A stretch of DNA of 64,000 bases. Origin: Streptomyces sp. CB02056. GTDB lineage: Bacteria; Actinomycetota; Actinomycetes; Streptomycetales; Streptomycetaceae. Both the position numbers and the translations under genes were made by a program. Numbering within the stretch: the stretch's first letter is position 1; the number at the start of each line of letters is the position of its first letter. The stretch lies in the NCBI RefSeq assembly GCF_001905545.1, contig NZ_LIPD01000016.1, forward strand, positions 62,001-126,000. The letters run 5' to 3'. The notes beneath the pieces were generated by a model. It had not been told where the DNA came from and did no database searches. It saw nothing but the letters and a program-made list of their open reading frames with translations. This document shows positions 16,807 to 23,803 of the stretch, in pieces.

Positions 16807-17009
16807 CCTCGGACGGAACTGGGGCTCGCGGCCAACACCATGGCGAGCGTCGTGATCCCGTTGGCGCGGTGCTGACGGGGGTCTGGGCGCTCGGTCACGT
16901 GGTCACGGTGTTCCTCCTCGGAACCGCCGCGGTGAACCAACTGGACGCCGACCACCACGGCCTGGCGCACATCTCGCTGGCGGCACCGGACCACGAGCCG
17001 CCGGCCTGA
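16803..17009 (+). CDS. Small protein with one predicted membrane helix
   Basis: A 68-residue protein translated from ATG 16803, overlapping the preceding stop by 4 nt. A hydrophilic, His/Arg-rich N-terminus is followed by one hydrophobic segment (VGAVLTGVWALGHVVTVFLLG, ~20-40) and a His/Asp-rich tail (DADHHGLAHISLAAPDHEPP). Not recognised. Coupling to the ATPase gene and position 120 bp upstream of the lasso precursor suggest a shared transcript, but a role in lasso export or immunity is only a guess. Confidence 0.55.
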   Translation: MTSDGTGARGQHHGERRDPVGAVLTGVWALGHVVTVFLLGTAAVNQLDADHHGLAHISLAAPDHEPPA

Positions 17010-17129
17010 GCATTGGCTCACCTCAAGACTCCCCCCGGCCCCGACGACGACACCGGGGTCGGGGGGTCGCACCACCGTGACGGGGAGTGGACCCGCCACG
17101 CCCTACGGCAACGAAGGGAGGTGAACACC

Positions 17130-17258
17130 ATGGAGGACTACGCCCAGCTCGACCCCGAGCCGGAGGAGGAGGCCGTCGTCCTGGGAGACGCGGCGGTCCT
17201 GACGAAGGGCAGCAACAACCAGAGTGTTGAGGGCAAGCGCTCGCCCTACAACGCCTGA
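17130..17258 (+). CDS. Albusnodin-like lasso peptide precursor
   Basis: A 42-residue precursor with a very strong ribosome binding site (AAGGGAGGTGA). The leader is acidic (MEDYAQLDPEPEEEAVVLGD) and ends AAVLTK, placing Thr at -2, the residue required by lasso maturation enzymes. The predicted core is GSNNQSVEGKRSPYNA (16 aa): Gly1 can join Glu8 in an 8-member macrolactam, and Lys10 lies just outside the ring. Albusnodin (GQGGGQSEDKRRAYNC, from memory) has the same length, Lys10 and a YN ending; its Lys10 is acetylated. The GNAT gene downstream fits that pattern. Ring size and acetylation are predictions. Confidence 0.88.
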   Translation: MEDYAQLDPEPEEEAVVLGDAAVLTKGSNNQSVEGKRSPYNA

Positions 17259-17336
17259 CAGTACTGCGGCGGCACCTCACGACCCCCGGGGGGTGCCGCC
17301 GCACCACTCTCGCGCTCACTGCACGGAGGCGATCAC

Positions 17337-19034
17337 ATGAGCTTGTTCGGCGGGTCGATTTCCCGTTCTGCTCCGTCCCGGGTGCCGGTCGGTGCACGGG
17401 TTGTCTGGCGTGGGCCGTTGGCCTGGTCGGCAGGTGCTCCTGTGCGCTCGGCGAAGGAAACGGGTGGGCGGCGCCTGGCTGTGTTCGGCCCGTGCGGGGC
17501 GACGGACGCTGAGCTGATCCGCCTTGTCTGGTCTGCGGACCTACCTGCTCTGGACATGGCGGCTACGGCCTGGGCTGGCGCGTACACCCTGGTTTTCGAT
17601 GACGGGTACGGCGTGTGCACGGTGTGGGCCGACCCGGCGGGCGCCGCCCCTGTCTACACCGCCCGGAAGGACGGGGCCCAGGTGTGGGCGTCGAGTTCGC
17701 TCGCGCTGGCCTCCCTGCTCGACGCCGAGCCCGATACTGCCTGGCTGGCCGCGCACCTGGCCAACCCGACCGGTTGGGTTCCCGGCCGGTCGGCGTGGAC
17801 GGGAGTGGAGCAGGTACCGCCGGGACACCGCTGGTCGGCCACCGCCTCCGGCGCCTCCGGCTTCACCCCGTTCTGGCGGGTGCCCGAACTCGCCTGGGCC
17901 GATGCCGTGCGACGACTGCGTGCCGACCTGGCGGGCGGCGTCCGCATCCGGGTTTCCGGCCGTGCGGCCTCCTCCGATCTGTCGGGTGGCCTGGACTCCA
18001 GCACTCTGGCGGCCCTCGCCGCCCAGTGCGGTCCGGTCACCGGTCTGACCTACCACCCCAAGGGCAGGGAGAGCGGTGGAGACATCGACCACGTCCGTGC
18101 CGTCGCCCGCGTGTTTCCCGTGATCCGCCACCGCTTCATGGCCCTGGGCCCGGAGCACCTGCCGTTCACCGGCCTCGGCTCCCTCCCGCTGACGGACGAA
18201 CCAGCGCCGTCCGCCATGGTTCATGCCCAACTGGGCGCACAGCTCGACATGTTGGATTCGGAGGGCATTGACGTCCATCTGACGGGGGACGGTGGCGACT
18301 CATTGTTCATGCCACCGCCCGTGCACATGGCCGATCTGGCACGATCGGGCCGCTTCCTGCGCCTGGCCGGCGACGCACAGGCATGGGCGCGCCTCTACCG
18401 GTCAAGCCCCTGGACGGCGATGGCCGCCGCTTGCAATGCCCCGGGCAAGCTCGATGGGGCATCGGCGCCAAGGCCGTGGCTCACCCGCTACTCGCTCGAT
18501 CTGGCCGACGCCGTTACCGCTCCGTACTCGGAGGTGAATGGCCTCGGGTACGCGGACCGCCACCTCCTGGAGGAGGCCCGCTACGTCGGCCGCAGCGCCG
18601 CGACGGAGAACCAGCTCGCTGCCGCGCACGGCATCGAGATGCACAGCCCCTTCACAGACACCCGCATTGTGGAATCCGTCCTCGCCACACCTGCGCCCGA
18701 GCGATGGTCCGCGCACCGGTACAAGCCCCTGCTGACCGATGTTGCGGCTCGTCTCCTGCCTCCCGCTGTCCTCCAGCGGGGGGCCAAGGGGGTGTTCGCG
18801 GCCGACCACCACCACGGGTTGCGCGCGAACAAGGCTGGCGTCCTGGATCTCACGGGCGGCTACCTCGCGGACCTTGGCCTCGTCCACCCGGCGGCCCTGC
18901 GCTCGCTGCTGGGCAACGCCGTGCTCGGCGTTGACATCCCGTGGGGGCTGATCGAACCCGTCCTCGGCACGGAGCTGTGGCTCCGGTCCTCGACGGCTGC
19001 CGGACAGGCGGTTCAGTGGGAGGAGACAGCGTGA
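17337..19034 (+). CDS. Lasso peptide macrolactam synthetase (asparagine synthetase-like, C protein)
   Basis: A 565-residue asparagine synthetase homologue with the ATP-pyrophosphatase loop SDLSGGLDSSTLAAL (~214-228). Further synthetase motifs include LTGDGGDSLF and EMHSPFTDTRIVE. It lacks the N-terminal catalytic Cys of glutamine-using synthetases, as lasso cyclases do. It adenylates the Glu8 side chain of the core and drives ring closure with the new N-terminal Gly. It lies 78 bp after the precursor and overlaps the next gene by 4 nt (GTGA), indicating a tight operon. Confidence 0.92.
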   Translation: MSLFGGSISRSAPSRVPVGARVVWRGPLAWSAGAPVRSAKETGGRRLAVFGPCGATDAELIRLVWSADLPALDMAATAWAGAYTLVFDDGYGVCTVWADPAGAAPVYTARKDGAQVWASSSLALASLLDAEPDTAWLAAHLANPTGWVPGRSAWTGVEQVPPGHRWSATASGASGFTPFWRVPELAWADAVRRLRADLAGGVRIRVSGRAASSDLSGGLDSSTLAALAAQCGPVTGLTYHPKGRESGGDIDHVRAVARVFPVIRHRFMALGPEHLPFTGLGSLPLTDEPAPSAMVHAQLGAQLDMLDSEGIDVHLTGDGGDSLFMPPPVHMADLARSGRFLRLAGDAQAWARLYRSSPWTAMAAACNAPGKLDGASAPRPWLTRYSLDLADAVTAPYSEVNGLGYADRHLLEEARYVGRSAATENQLAAAHGIEMHSPFTDTRIVESVLATPAPERWSAHRYKPLLTDVAARLLPPAVLQRGAKGVFAADHHHGLRANKAGVLDLTGGYLADLGLVHPAALRSLLGNAVLGVDIPWGLIEPVLGTELWLRSSTAAGQAVQWEETA

Positions 19035-19696
19035 CCACGCCCGTGCCGACTTCGCACACGCGCACCGCCCTGACCGGCCGGGCGGGTGTCGTCGTCAACT
19101 ACCGGACCGGCGAGACGATCGTCCTCACGGGTGGGGCACTCGCTCGCTGGCTCGCTGCGCTGGAGCAGAGCTCGGCTCCGGTTCCGGTGACGGTCAGGGA
19201 CTCGGAGGTGTCCTGGGGCACGAGCGAGTCCCCCGCCCGCCTGGAGGCGCTCGTCCCACCGCCGTTGGCCTGGCGCCTGGCTGCTGCTGCCGTGCTGGCG
19301 ACGACCCTTGCCGTGCGCACCGCCGGCCGCCGGGGATCGAGGTTTGGCCGCCTGCGCCACCTCGCCGAACTCGGCGGGAACCTCCCGTTGCCGACAACGG
19401 CCCACGCCCGCCTGGCGATACGCTCGGTCCGCTGGGCCGCTCGTCCGTTCCCGGCCCGCGTCGCATGCCTGGAGGAGTCCACCGCGGCCTCGCTCCTGCT
19501 CGCGCTCGGCGGCCGTGGGGGTGCCTGGCGGCACGGGGTGGCCACCGACCCGATACGGCTGCACGCCTGGATCTGTGACGTTCACGGCCTGCCGGTCGAA
19601 GAACCCGAGCACACTGGCGACTACACGCCGATCAACGCACCAACCGACCTGGAACGAGGCCCCGATGCCCACTCCGAACATCCTGCTGCCCGGTAA
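19031..19696 (+). CDS. Fused leader-binding (RRE-like) and leader peptidase lasso protein (B1-B2)
   Basis: A 221-residue protein from GTG 19031. The N-terminal ~70 residues (TGRAGVVVNYRTGETIVLTGGALARWLAALE) resemble the small PqqD-like RRE that binds lasso leaders. The C-terminal ~140 residues match the transglutaminase-like B2 peptidase: RHLAELGG, ARLAIRSVRWAARPFPARVACLEESTAASLLLALGGRGGAW and DPIRLHAWICDVHGLPVEE, which supply the Cys, and the His in LHAWI, of the triad. It would bind the leader and cut after LTK. The last 32 bases overlap the acetyltransferase gene. Confidence 0.88.
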   Translation: MTTPVPTSHTRTALTGRAGVVVNYRTGETIVLTGGALARWLAALEQSSAPVPVTVRDSEVSWGTSESPARLEALVPPPLAWRLAAAAVLATTLAVRTAGRRGSRFGRLRHLAELGGNLPLPTTAHARLAIRSVRWAARPFPARVACLEESTAASLLLALGGRGGAWRHGVATDPIRLHAWICDVHGLPVEEPEHTGDYTPINAPTDLERGPDAHSEHPAAR

Positions 19697-20216
19697 GCGC
19701 GTCAGCCTGGCGATGACCAACCGTGACCACCTGACCGACTACCACCGCTGGGAGAATGACCCCGGCACGATCCTCGGTTTCGGCACGCAGGTCGCCCAGT
19801 CCTGGGAGGTCCGCGCCGGTGGCTGGGAGGCCCAGGGCCGCAACCGCGACTACCCCCAGTTCGAGGTGGTCACCGCCGACGGCCACACCCCGGTGGGCAT
19901 CACGACCCTCCAGATCGATCCGGTCGTGCGGACCGCCGAGTACGTCATCCTCCTGGCCCCCGAGGCACGCGGGAAGGGCTTCGCCGCTGAGGCCACTGAG
20001 CTGACGCTCCGCTGGGCCTTCGAGTACACGGCCCTGCGCATGGTGTGGCTCAAGGTCCTGGAGCCGAACGCGGCGGGTGTCGCTGCCTACCAGAAGGCCG
20101 GGTTCCAGTCCGCCGGCCGACTGCGGCAGTCGGGTTACTGGCTGGGCCGTCCCTGCGACGAACTGCTGATGGACGCCGTTGCGGACGACTTCTTGTCTGA
20201 TGCCAAGTCCGTCTGA
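19665..20216 (+). CDS. GNAT acetyltransferase of the lasso cluster (AlbT-like)
   Basis: A 183-residue RimJ/RimL-type GNAT. Motif A (VILLAPEARGKGFAAEATELTLRWAFE, ~105-131) gives the acetyl-CoA pyrophosphate loop R-G-K-G-F-A, and VLEPNAAGVAAYQKAGFQSAGRLRQSGYW is the usual C-terminal part. ATG 19665 lies inside the end of the B-protein gene (32-bp overlap), so translation is coupled. By analogy with the albusnodin cluster it should acetylate Lys10 of the core; the peptide-specific target is inferred from context, not from the sequence. Confidence 0.85.
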   Translation: MPTPNILLPGKRVSLAMTNRDHLTDYHRWENDPGTILGFGTQVAQSWEVRAGGWEAQGRNRDYPQFEVVTADGHTPVGITTLQIDPVVRTAEYVILLAPEARGKGFAAEATELTLRWAFEYTALRMVWLKVLEPNAAGVAAYQKAGFQSAGRLRQSGYWLGRPCDELLMDAVADDFLSDAKSV

Positions 20217-20241
20217 GGCCGAAGGATCGGCATCAGTCCTC

Positions 20242-20331
20242 CGTCGCCGCTTCGGTTCAGCCGAAGCGGCGACGCGGACCCAGCCCCATCGCGTGCGTGA
20301 GAAGTCGGCCAGGCCGACTTCCTGCGCGATG
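20242..20331. repeat. Double-hairpin element, right copy
   Basis: The first hairpin is a perfect 14-bp stem CGTCGCCGCTTCGG with loop TTCAG (20242-20255, 20261-20274). The second (20287-20331) has an outer CATCGCG/CGCGATG stem and an inner GAAGTCGGC/GCCGACTTC stem. Order, spacing and stem sequences match the 14093-14178 element in the same orientation. It begins 26 bp after the acetyltransferase stop, so one function is terminating the lasso operon. Confidence 0.75.
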
Positions 20332-20372
20332 GTAGCCGCAAGGCTTGAAGGCTTATTCGAGGTCCGTTCCTC

Positions 20373-20894
20373 TCACTCGCTTCCGTGCCGGGCCCACCGC
20401 TCGGCGAAGGGCACCGCACGGCTCAGGGCGAGGTCGCGGTACCCCAGCCACTTCTCGGTGGTCGACTCCCTGTCGGCGTCGACGAACGTGCCGCCGTCGC
20501 CGTAGCGCATGGTGATGACGGTGGATTCGTCGAACACCCAGAAGTCGGGAACACCATCGAGCGGATTCGGCTGGTCGGTGGTGTCGAGGATGAAGAACTC
20601 CTCCCCGGCGGTGGCGTTCTTGGTGTATCCCCAGCCGAGTTCGAACCGGAGGTAGGGGGTCAGCGGACGGGAGAGGATGTGGACCCGGTACATGCGCTTC
20701 CCGCCGGCGGTGTTCGCCCGGACCTCATCCACCCACTCCTGGTTGTAGTCGGCCGGCTGCGGTTCACCATCGAGGAACGCGCGGAGGCTCGCCGCGTTCG
20801 ATGACCCGCTGTAGTCGTCAAGCGTTTCCAGTCGGAACGCCTCCCGCTGGAACGTCGAGAAGAGGTTCTCGAAGTCTTCGCCTGAGATGCTCAC
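20373..20894 (-). CDS. DUF6879-family protein
   Basis: A 173-residue protein with the family look: ISGEDFENLFSTFQREAFRLETLDDY at the N-terminus, RMYRVHILSRPLTPYLRFELGWGYTKNATAGEEFFILDTT in the middle, and DFWVFDESTVITMRYGDGGTFVDADRE plus an ALSRAVPFAERW tail. GTG 20894 is chosen because GGAGGA sits 6 nt upstream. Members occur beside XRE and DUF397 genes throughout Streptomyces; their biochemical role is unknown. It lies downstream of a decayed relative (21004-21466) on the same strand. Confidence 0.75.
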   Translation of the reverse strand: MSISGEDFENLFSTFQREAFRLETLDDYSGSSNAASLRAFLDGEPQPADYNQEWVDEVRANTAGGKRMYRVHILSRPLTPYLRFELGWGYTKNATAGEEFFILDTTDQPNPLDGVPDFWVFDESTVITMRYGDGGTFVDADRESTTEKWLGYRDLALSRAVPFAERWARHGSE

Positions 20895-21003
20895 TGGGAA
20901 TCCTCCGGCTGGGCTAGGGCTCAACTGCTACTGGGAGTAGATCAGTTGGCGGAGATGAAAGCGGTGGTAGGCGGCCGTCGGTCGGGCTGGTCCGGGTCGA
21001 GTG

Positions 21004-21466
21004 TCACCCGAGCGTGTTCAGGAATTCGAGAAACGGTACGGAGTGGGCCAGGGCGAGCTCCTTCCACTCCTGGTACTGGCGCATGTCGCCGGTGACCAGT
21101 TCACGGTTGATCTGGGTGCCGTCAGGCCGGAAGTTCAGGTGGACGGCCGAGGAACCGTCGAACAGCCACCAGTCCTGGTCGGGGATCCCGAGATCCCGCT
21201 CGGTGGCGTCCAGGATCCGGATGTCCTCCCCCGCGGTGATGTTGCCGGGGATGCCCCAGGCGAACTGGTACCGCTGGTAGTCCGTGAGGGGCCGGCGCAC
21301 CACGCGCACGCGGCCGATCGTCCGCCCGGAGGAGACGAAGCCGTGCACCCGCCGGTGCCGCGAGGTTCTCGGCCTCCTTGGGCATGGTGTAGGCGGGCTG
21401 GGCCTCGAACCGGAAGGCATCGTGCTGGTAGCCGTCGAAGTGGGCGCGCCACTGGTCACCGTCCAA
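21004..21466 (-). pseudogene. Decayed DUF6879-family gene (internal deletion and frameshift)
   Basis: The N-terminal part (LDGDQWRAHFDGYQHDAFRF, PAYTMPKEAENLAA) is in one frame and the rest (VHGFVSSGRTIGRVRVVRRPLTDYQRYQ, ITAGEDIRILDATERDLGIPDQDWWLFDG, LAHSVPFLEFLNTLG) is in another. The frames change near 21350-21365. Compared with the intact relative at 20373-20894, the stretch matching FLDGEPQPADYNQEW is missing at that point. The 5' end also lacks a standard ATG/GTG start (only TTG 21466 or a far upstream ATG). It overlaps the end of the neighbouring DUF397 gene by 11 nt. Confidence 0.75.
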
Positions 21467-21716
21467 GGATACGAACGGCCTCCTCCAGGACGTGCTGGGG
21501 GATCTCAACGGTGGGCACTTTCAGGGCCGTGAAGTGGTCGAACTCGCCGGCCTTGGCGCTGTGGAGCCAGGCGGCGAGCTTGGTGGGGGTGGTGGTGACG
21601 ACGGCGGTGGGGTCGTCGGACTCGCGGATGTAGAGGAGGTCGTCAGCGGACGCGATTTCGACGCAGTTGGCCTCCTCGCCGCTGAAGCTCGACTTCTGCC
21701 AGTTGAGCTGTTTCAT
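21456..21716 (-). CDS. DUF397-domain protein (copy 1, extended C-terminus)
   Basis: An 86-residue protein with the DUF397 signature: LNWQKSSFSGEEANCVEIAS, DDLLYIRESDDPTAVVTTTPTKLAAWLHSAKAGEFDHF. The three other DUF397 proteins in this window stop at once after that point. This one runs on for 23 more residues (TALKVPTVEIPQHVLEEAVRILG), reading into the start of the decayed DUF6879 gene, so the tail may be an acquired readthrough. DUF397 proteins usually sit beside XRE regulators and are thought to modulate them. Its 5' part belongs to a 252-bp duplication. Confidence 0.8.
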   Translation of the reverse strand: MKQLNWQKSSFSGEEANCVEIASADDLLYIRESDDPTAVVTTTPTKLAAWLHSAKAGEFDHFTALKVPTVEIPQHVLEEAVRILGR

Positions 21717-21932
21717 GGCTACCTTCCCGGCGCTGTGTGACGGCTGGAGCAAGTCCGGTACAGCCTCTGCCGTGCGCACGCTGCTGCCACGACGGCTCGT
21801 GTCCCAAGATGCCGGGTGTACGGGCCGAGAGGTTGCTCTCTGCGCGGGAAGTCGGCTTTGTCGACTTCCCGCGCGAGGCTTTAGGCGGTTGTTGATTTGG
21901 GGGTGGGTGGGGAGATGGCTGGCGTCTTCGAG
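21681..21932. repeat. 252-bp direct repeat, copy 1
   Basis: Aligns without gaps to 22786-23037 at a constant offset of 1105 bp. It covers the start of a DUF397 gene, the intergenic region and the first six codons of a divergent SUKH-like gene (here only a remnant). Long identical runs include GACGGCTGGAGCAAGTCCGG and CGAAGACGCCAGCCATCTCC (minus strand). Within it is the hairpin GCGCGGGAAGTCG (21842-21854) / CGACTTCCCGCGC (21862-21874). Confidence 0.9.
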
Positions 21933-21983
21933 CGGTTCCGGGACCTGGCCGGGCGCTCGATGCGGAAGGTGTGGAGACGAGCC
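21915..21983 (+). pseudogene. Remnant of a SUKH/SMI1-like gene with a 429-nt internal deletion
   Basis: ATG GCT GGC GTC TTC GAG (21915-21932) matches the first six codons of the intact gene at 23020. The next bases (CGGTTCCGGGACCTGGCCGG onward, to 21983) match its codons from about 150 (23467-23515). The shift in offset from 1105 to 1534 shows that 429 nt were lost, with GAG as microhomology at both ends, and a 2-nt insertion (GC near 21953) then breaks the frame. It is a clear deletion scar. Confidence 0.85.
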
Positions 21984-22066
21984 TTGCGCCGGGGCGGCGG
22001 GAGCGGCCGGTTGGCGGGGAGAAAACCAGGGGATCGGGTGCCGGCCCGGTGCTACGGTCGGGCGCC

Positions 22067-22570
22067 ATGAGCTGGCTTCCCGATGACTTCGTCCACCCCG
22101 TCCACGTGCCGCTGCCCGGCGGGCGCCACCACCTGCGGCCGGTCCGGGAGGCGGACGCGCCGCTCGACTATCCGGCAGTGATGGGTTCGCGCGAGCGGCT
22201 GTGGACCGTCTTCGGTCCGGCCTGGGGCTGGCCCGCGGCCACCATGACCTTCGAGGCCAACCAGGCCGACCTGTTGCGGCACGAGAAGGAGATCGCCGCC
22301 CACCAGTCGTTCAACTACGCGCTGCTCGACGAGGCGGAGACGGCCCTGCTCGGCTGCGTCTACATCGACCCGCCCGCGAAGACCGGCGCCGACGGCGAGA
22401 TCGCCTGGTGGGTGGTGGACGACCTCGTGGGCAGTGAGGTCGAGCGGGCCCTGGACGCGCTGGTGCCGCAGTGGATCGCCGCCGACTGGCCGTTCGAGCA
22501 GCCGCGCTTCCTCGGCCGGGGGATCTCGTGGACTGACTGGCTCGCCTTGTCCGCACACCCCGACGCGTGA
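22067..22570 (+). CDS. GNAT-like acetyltransferase family protein
   Basis: A 167-residue protein. It resembles GNAT-fold proteins in its start (LRPVREADAPLDYPAVMGSRERLW) and in its central strands (NYALLDEAETALLGCVYIDPPAKTGADGEIAWWVVDDL). The acetyl-CoA loop (Q/R-x-x-G-x-G/A) is poor: GSEVERALDALVPQWIA follows instead, so catalytic activity is uncertain. The homology may be to the Streptomyces N-acetyltransferase-like group with a TFEANQADLLRHEKEI insert. It lies between the two copies of the duplicated DUF397/SUKH segment and appears to be an independent insertion there. Confidence 0.6.
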   Translation: MSWLPDDFVHPVHVPLPGGRHHLRPVREADAPLDYPAVMGSRERLWTVFGPAWGWPAATMTFEANQADLLRHEKEIAAHQSFNYALLDEAETALLGCVYIDPPAKTGADGEIAWWVVDDLVGSEVERALDALVPQWIAADWPFEQPRFLGRGISWTDWLALSAHPDA

Positions 22571-22623
22571 GCTGACCCGGAGGCCCCGTGCCCCGGCCCG
22601 GCGCCGGGGCACGGGGAGGGGAG

Positions 22624-22821
22624 TCAGGCTTCGGTGAAGTGGTCGAACTCGCCGGCCTTGGCACTGTGGAGCCAGGCGGCGAGCTTGGGGCGGGTGGTGG
22701 TGACGATGTGGGGCGGATCGTCGGACTCGCGGAGGTAGACCAGCTCACCGTCGGAGGCGATCTCAAGGCAGTTGGTGTTGGTGCCGCTGAAGCTCGACTT
22801 CTGCCAGTTGAGCTGTTCCAT
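22624..22821 (-). CDS. DUF397-domain protein (copy 2)
   Basis: A 65-residue protein: LNWQKSSFSGTNTNCLEIAS, GELVYLRESDDPPHIVTTT, KLAAWLHSAKAGEFDHFTEA. It is the standard family length. Its start region is shared with the 252-bp duplication and is divergent from the intact SUKH-like gene. No XRE gene is directly attached; the nearest is at 23804-24670. Confidence 0.85.
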   Translation of the reverse strand: MEQLNWQKSSFSGTNTNCLEIASDGELVYLRESDDPPHIVTTTRPKLAAWLHSAKAGEFDHFTEA

Positions 22822-23037
22822 GTCTACCTTTCCGGCGCTGTGTGACGGCTGGAGCAAGTCCGGTACAGCCTCTGCCGTGCGTGTGCTGCTACCACGACGG
22901 CTCGTGTCCCAGGATGCCTGGCGTACGGGCCGAGAGCTTGCTCTCTGCGCGGGAAGTCGGCCCAGTCGACTTCCCGCGCGAGACTTTAGGGGGTTGTCGT
23001 TTTGGGGGTGAGTGGGGAGATGGCTGGCGTCTTCGAG
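22786..23037. repeat. 252-bp direct repeat, copy 2
   Basis: The intact counterpart of 21681-21932 (offset 1105, no gaps). It contains the DUF397 start, the hairpin at 22947-22979 (GCGCGGGAAGTCG / CGACTTCCCGCGC) and the start of the complete SUKH-like gene. Confidence 0.9.
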
Positions 23038-23556
23038 GTGATGGGGCTTCTGCGGTCCACATTGGCGGTGTACCGGGAGGAGTTGGGGCTCCTGGATTGT
23101 GAGGTGCCGCAGGGCGGGGACGGCAGCTCGGTTCCGGCGGGGACGCCCGAGGGGGTCAGGGAGCTGATGGCGGCCAGTGACGGGCTCTACCTGGACCACT
23201 CGTGCCGGCTCTACCGGGCCGACGAGTTGGCCGACCGGCAGTGGGCGGAGGGGCTGGAGGGAGCGGGGCTGCCCGGTGGTGGGGTGCTGGAGGACACGTC
23301 GCGGTTTTTCTACTTCGGGGAAGCCGCGTCGAGCCCGCTGCTGGTGGATCGCGACGGCAGCGTGTGGAGGGTGCCGGACGAGGGCTGCATCTGGTTCACC
23401 GGGTGCAGGGTCGAGCCTGTCGCGGGCAGTGTCGAGGAGTTCTTCTTCGAGTGGATCGCGGGGGAGCGCTTCCGGGACCTGGCCGGGCTCGATGCGGAGG
23501 GCGTGGAGACGAGCCACTGGTACCGCGTGCTGGGACTGGCGGGGCGAGTGGGTTGA
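23020..23556 (+). CDS. SUKH (SMI1/KNR4)-like protein, possible immunity protein
   Basis: A 178-residue protein starting MAGVFEVMGLLRSTLAVYREELG. The middle shows the SUKH-type pattern of a Gly-rich loop followed by hydrophobic strands: GTPEGVRELMAASDGLYLDHSCRLYRADELAD, then RFFYFGEAASSPLLVDRDGSVWRVPDEGCIWFTGC and an acidic helix (VEEFFFEWIAGERF). SUKH proteins often neutralise toxins of contact-dependent systems in actinobacteria, but no toxin gene is visible here. A GTG at 23002 upstream is in frame; ATG 23020 is preferred for GGGG-GAG spacing (GTGGGGAG). Confidence 0.6.
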   Translation: MAGVFEVMGLLRSTLAVYREELGLLDCEVPQGGDGSSVPAGTPEGVRELMAASDGLYLDHSCRLYRADELADRQWAEGLEGAGLPGGGVLEDTSRFFYFGEAASSPLLVDRDGSVWRVPDEGCIWFTGCRVEPVAGSVEEFFFEWIAGERFRDLAGLDAEGVETSHWYRVLGLAGRVG

Positions 23557-23603
23557 ACGGGGTCCCCGTGCCCGGCCCACCGCCGGGGCACGGGGGAGGG
23601 GAG

Positions 23604-23801
23604 TCAGGCTTCGGCGAGGTGGTCGAACTCGCCGGCCTTGGCGCTGTGGAGCCAGGCGGCGAGCTTGGTGGGGGTGGTGGTGACGATGGTGGTGGGGTCG
23701 TCGGACTCACGGATGTAGACGAGGTCGCCAGCGGACGCGATTTCGACGCAGTCTGCCCTATCGCCGCTGAAGCTCGACTTCTGCCAGTTGAGCTGGCTCA
23801 T
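23604..23801 (-). CDS. DUF397-domain protein (copy 3)
   Basis: A 65-residue protein (LNWQKSSFSGDRADCVEIAS, GDLVYIRESDDPTTIVTTTPTKLAAWLHSAKAGEFDHLAEA). It begins 2 bp after the stop of the XRE regulator, the classic XRE-DUF397 pair of Streptomyces. It probably acts with that regulator. Confidence 0.88.
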   Translation of the reverse strand: MSQLNWQKSSFSGDRADCVEIASAGDLVYIRESDDPTTIVTTTPTKLAAWLHSAKAGEFDHLAEA

Positions 23802-23803
23802 GA

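Noticed and set aside
21842..21874. Transposon end or IS remnant
   Set aside because: Hairpin stems lack a transposase and recur only inside the 252-bp duplication and related hairpins.
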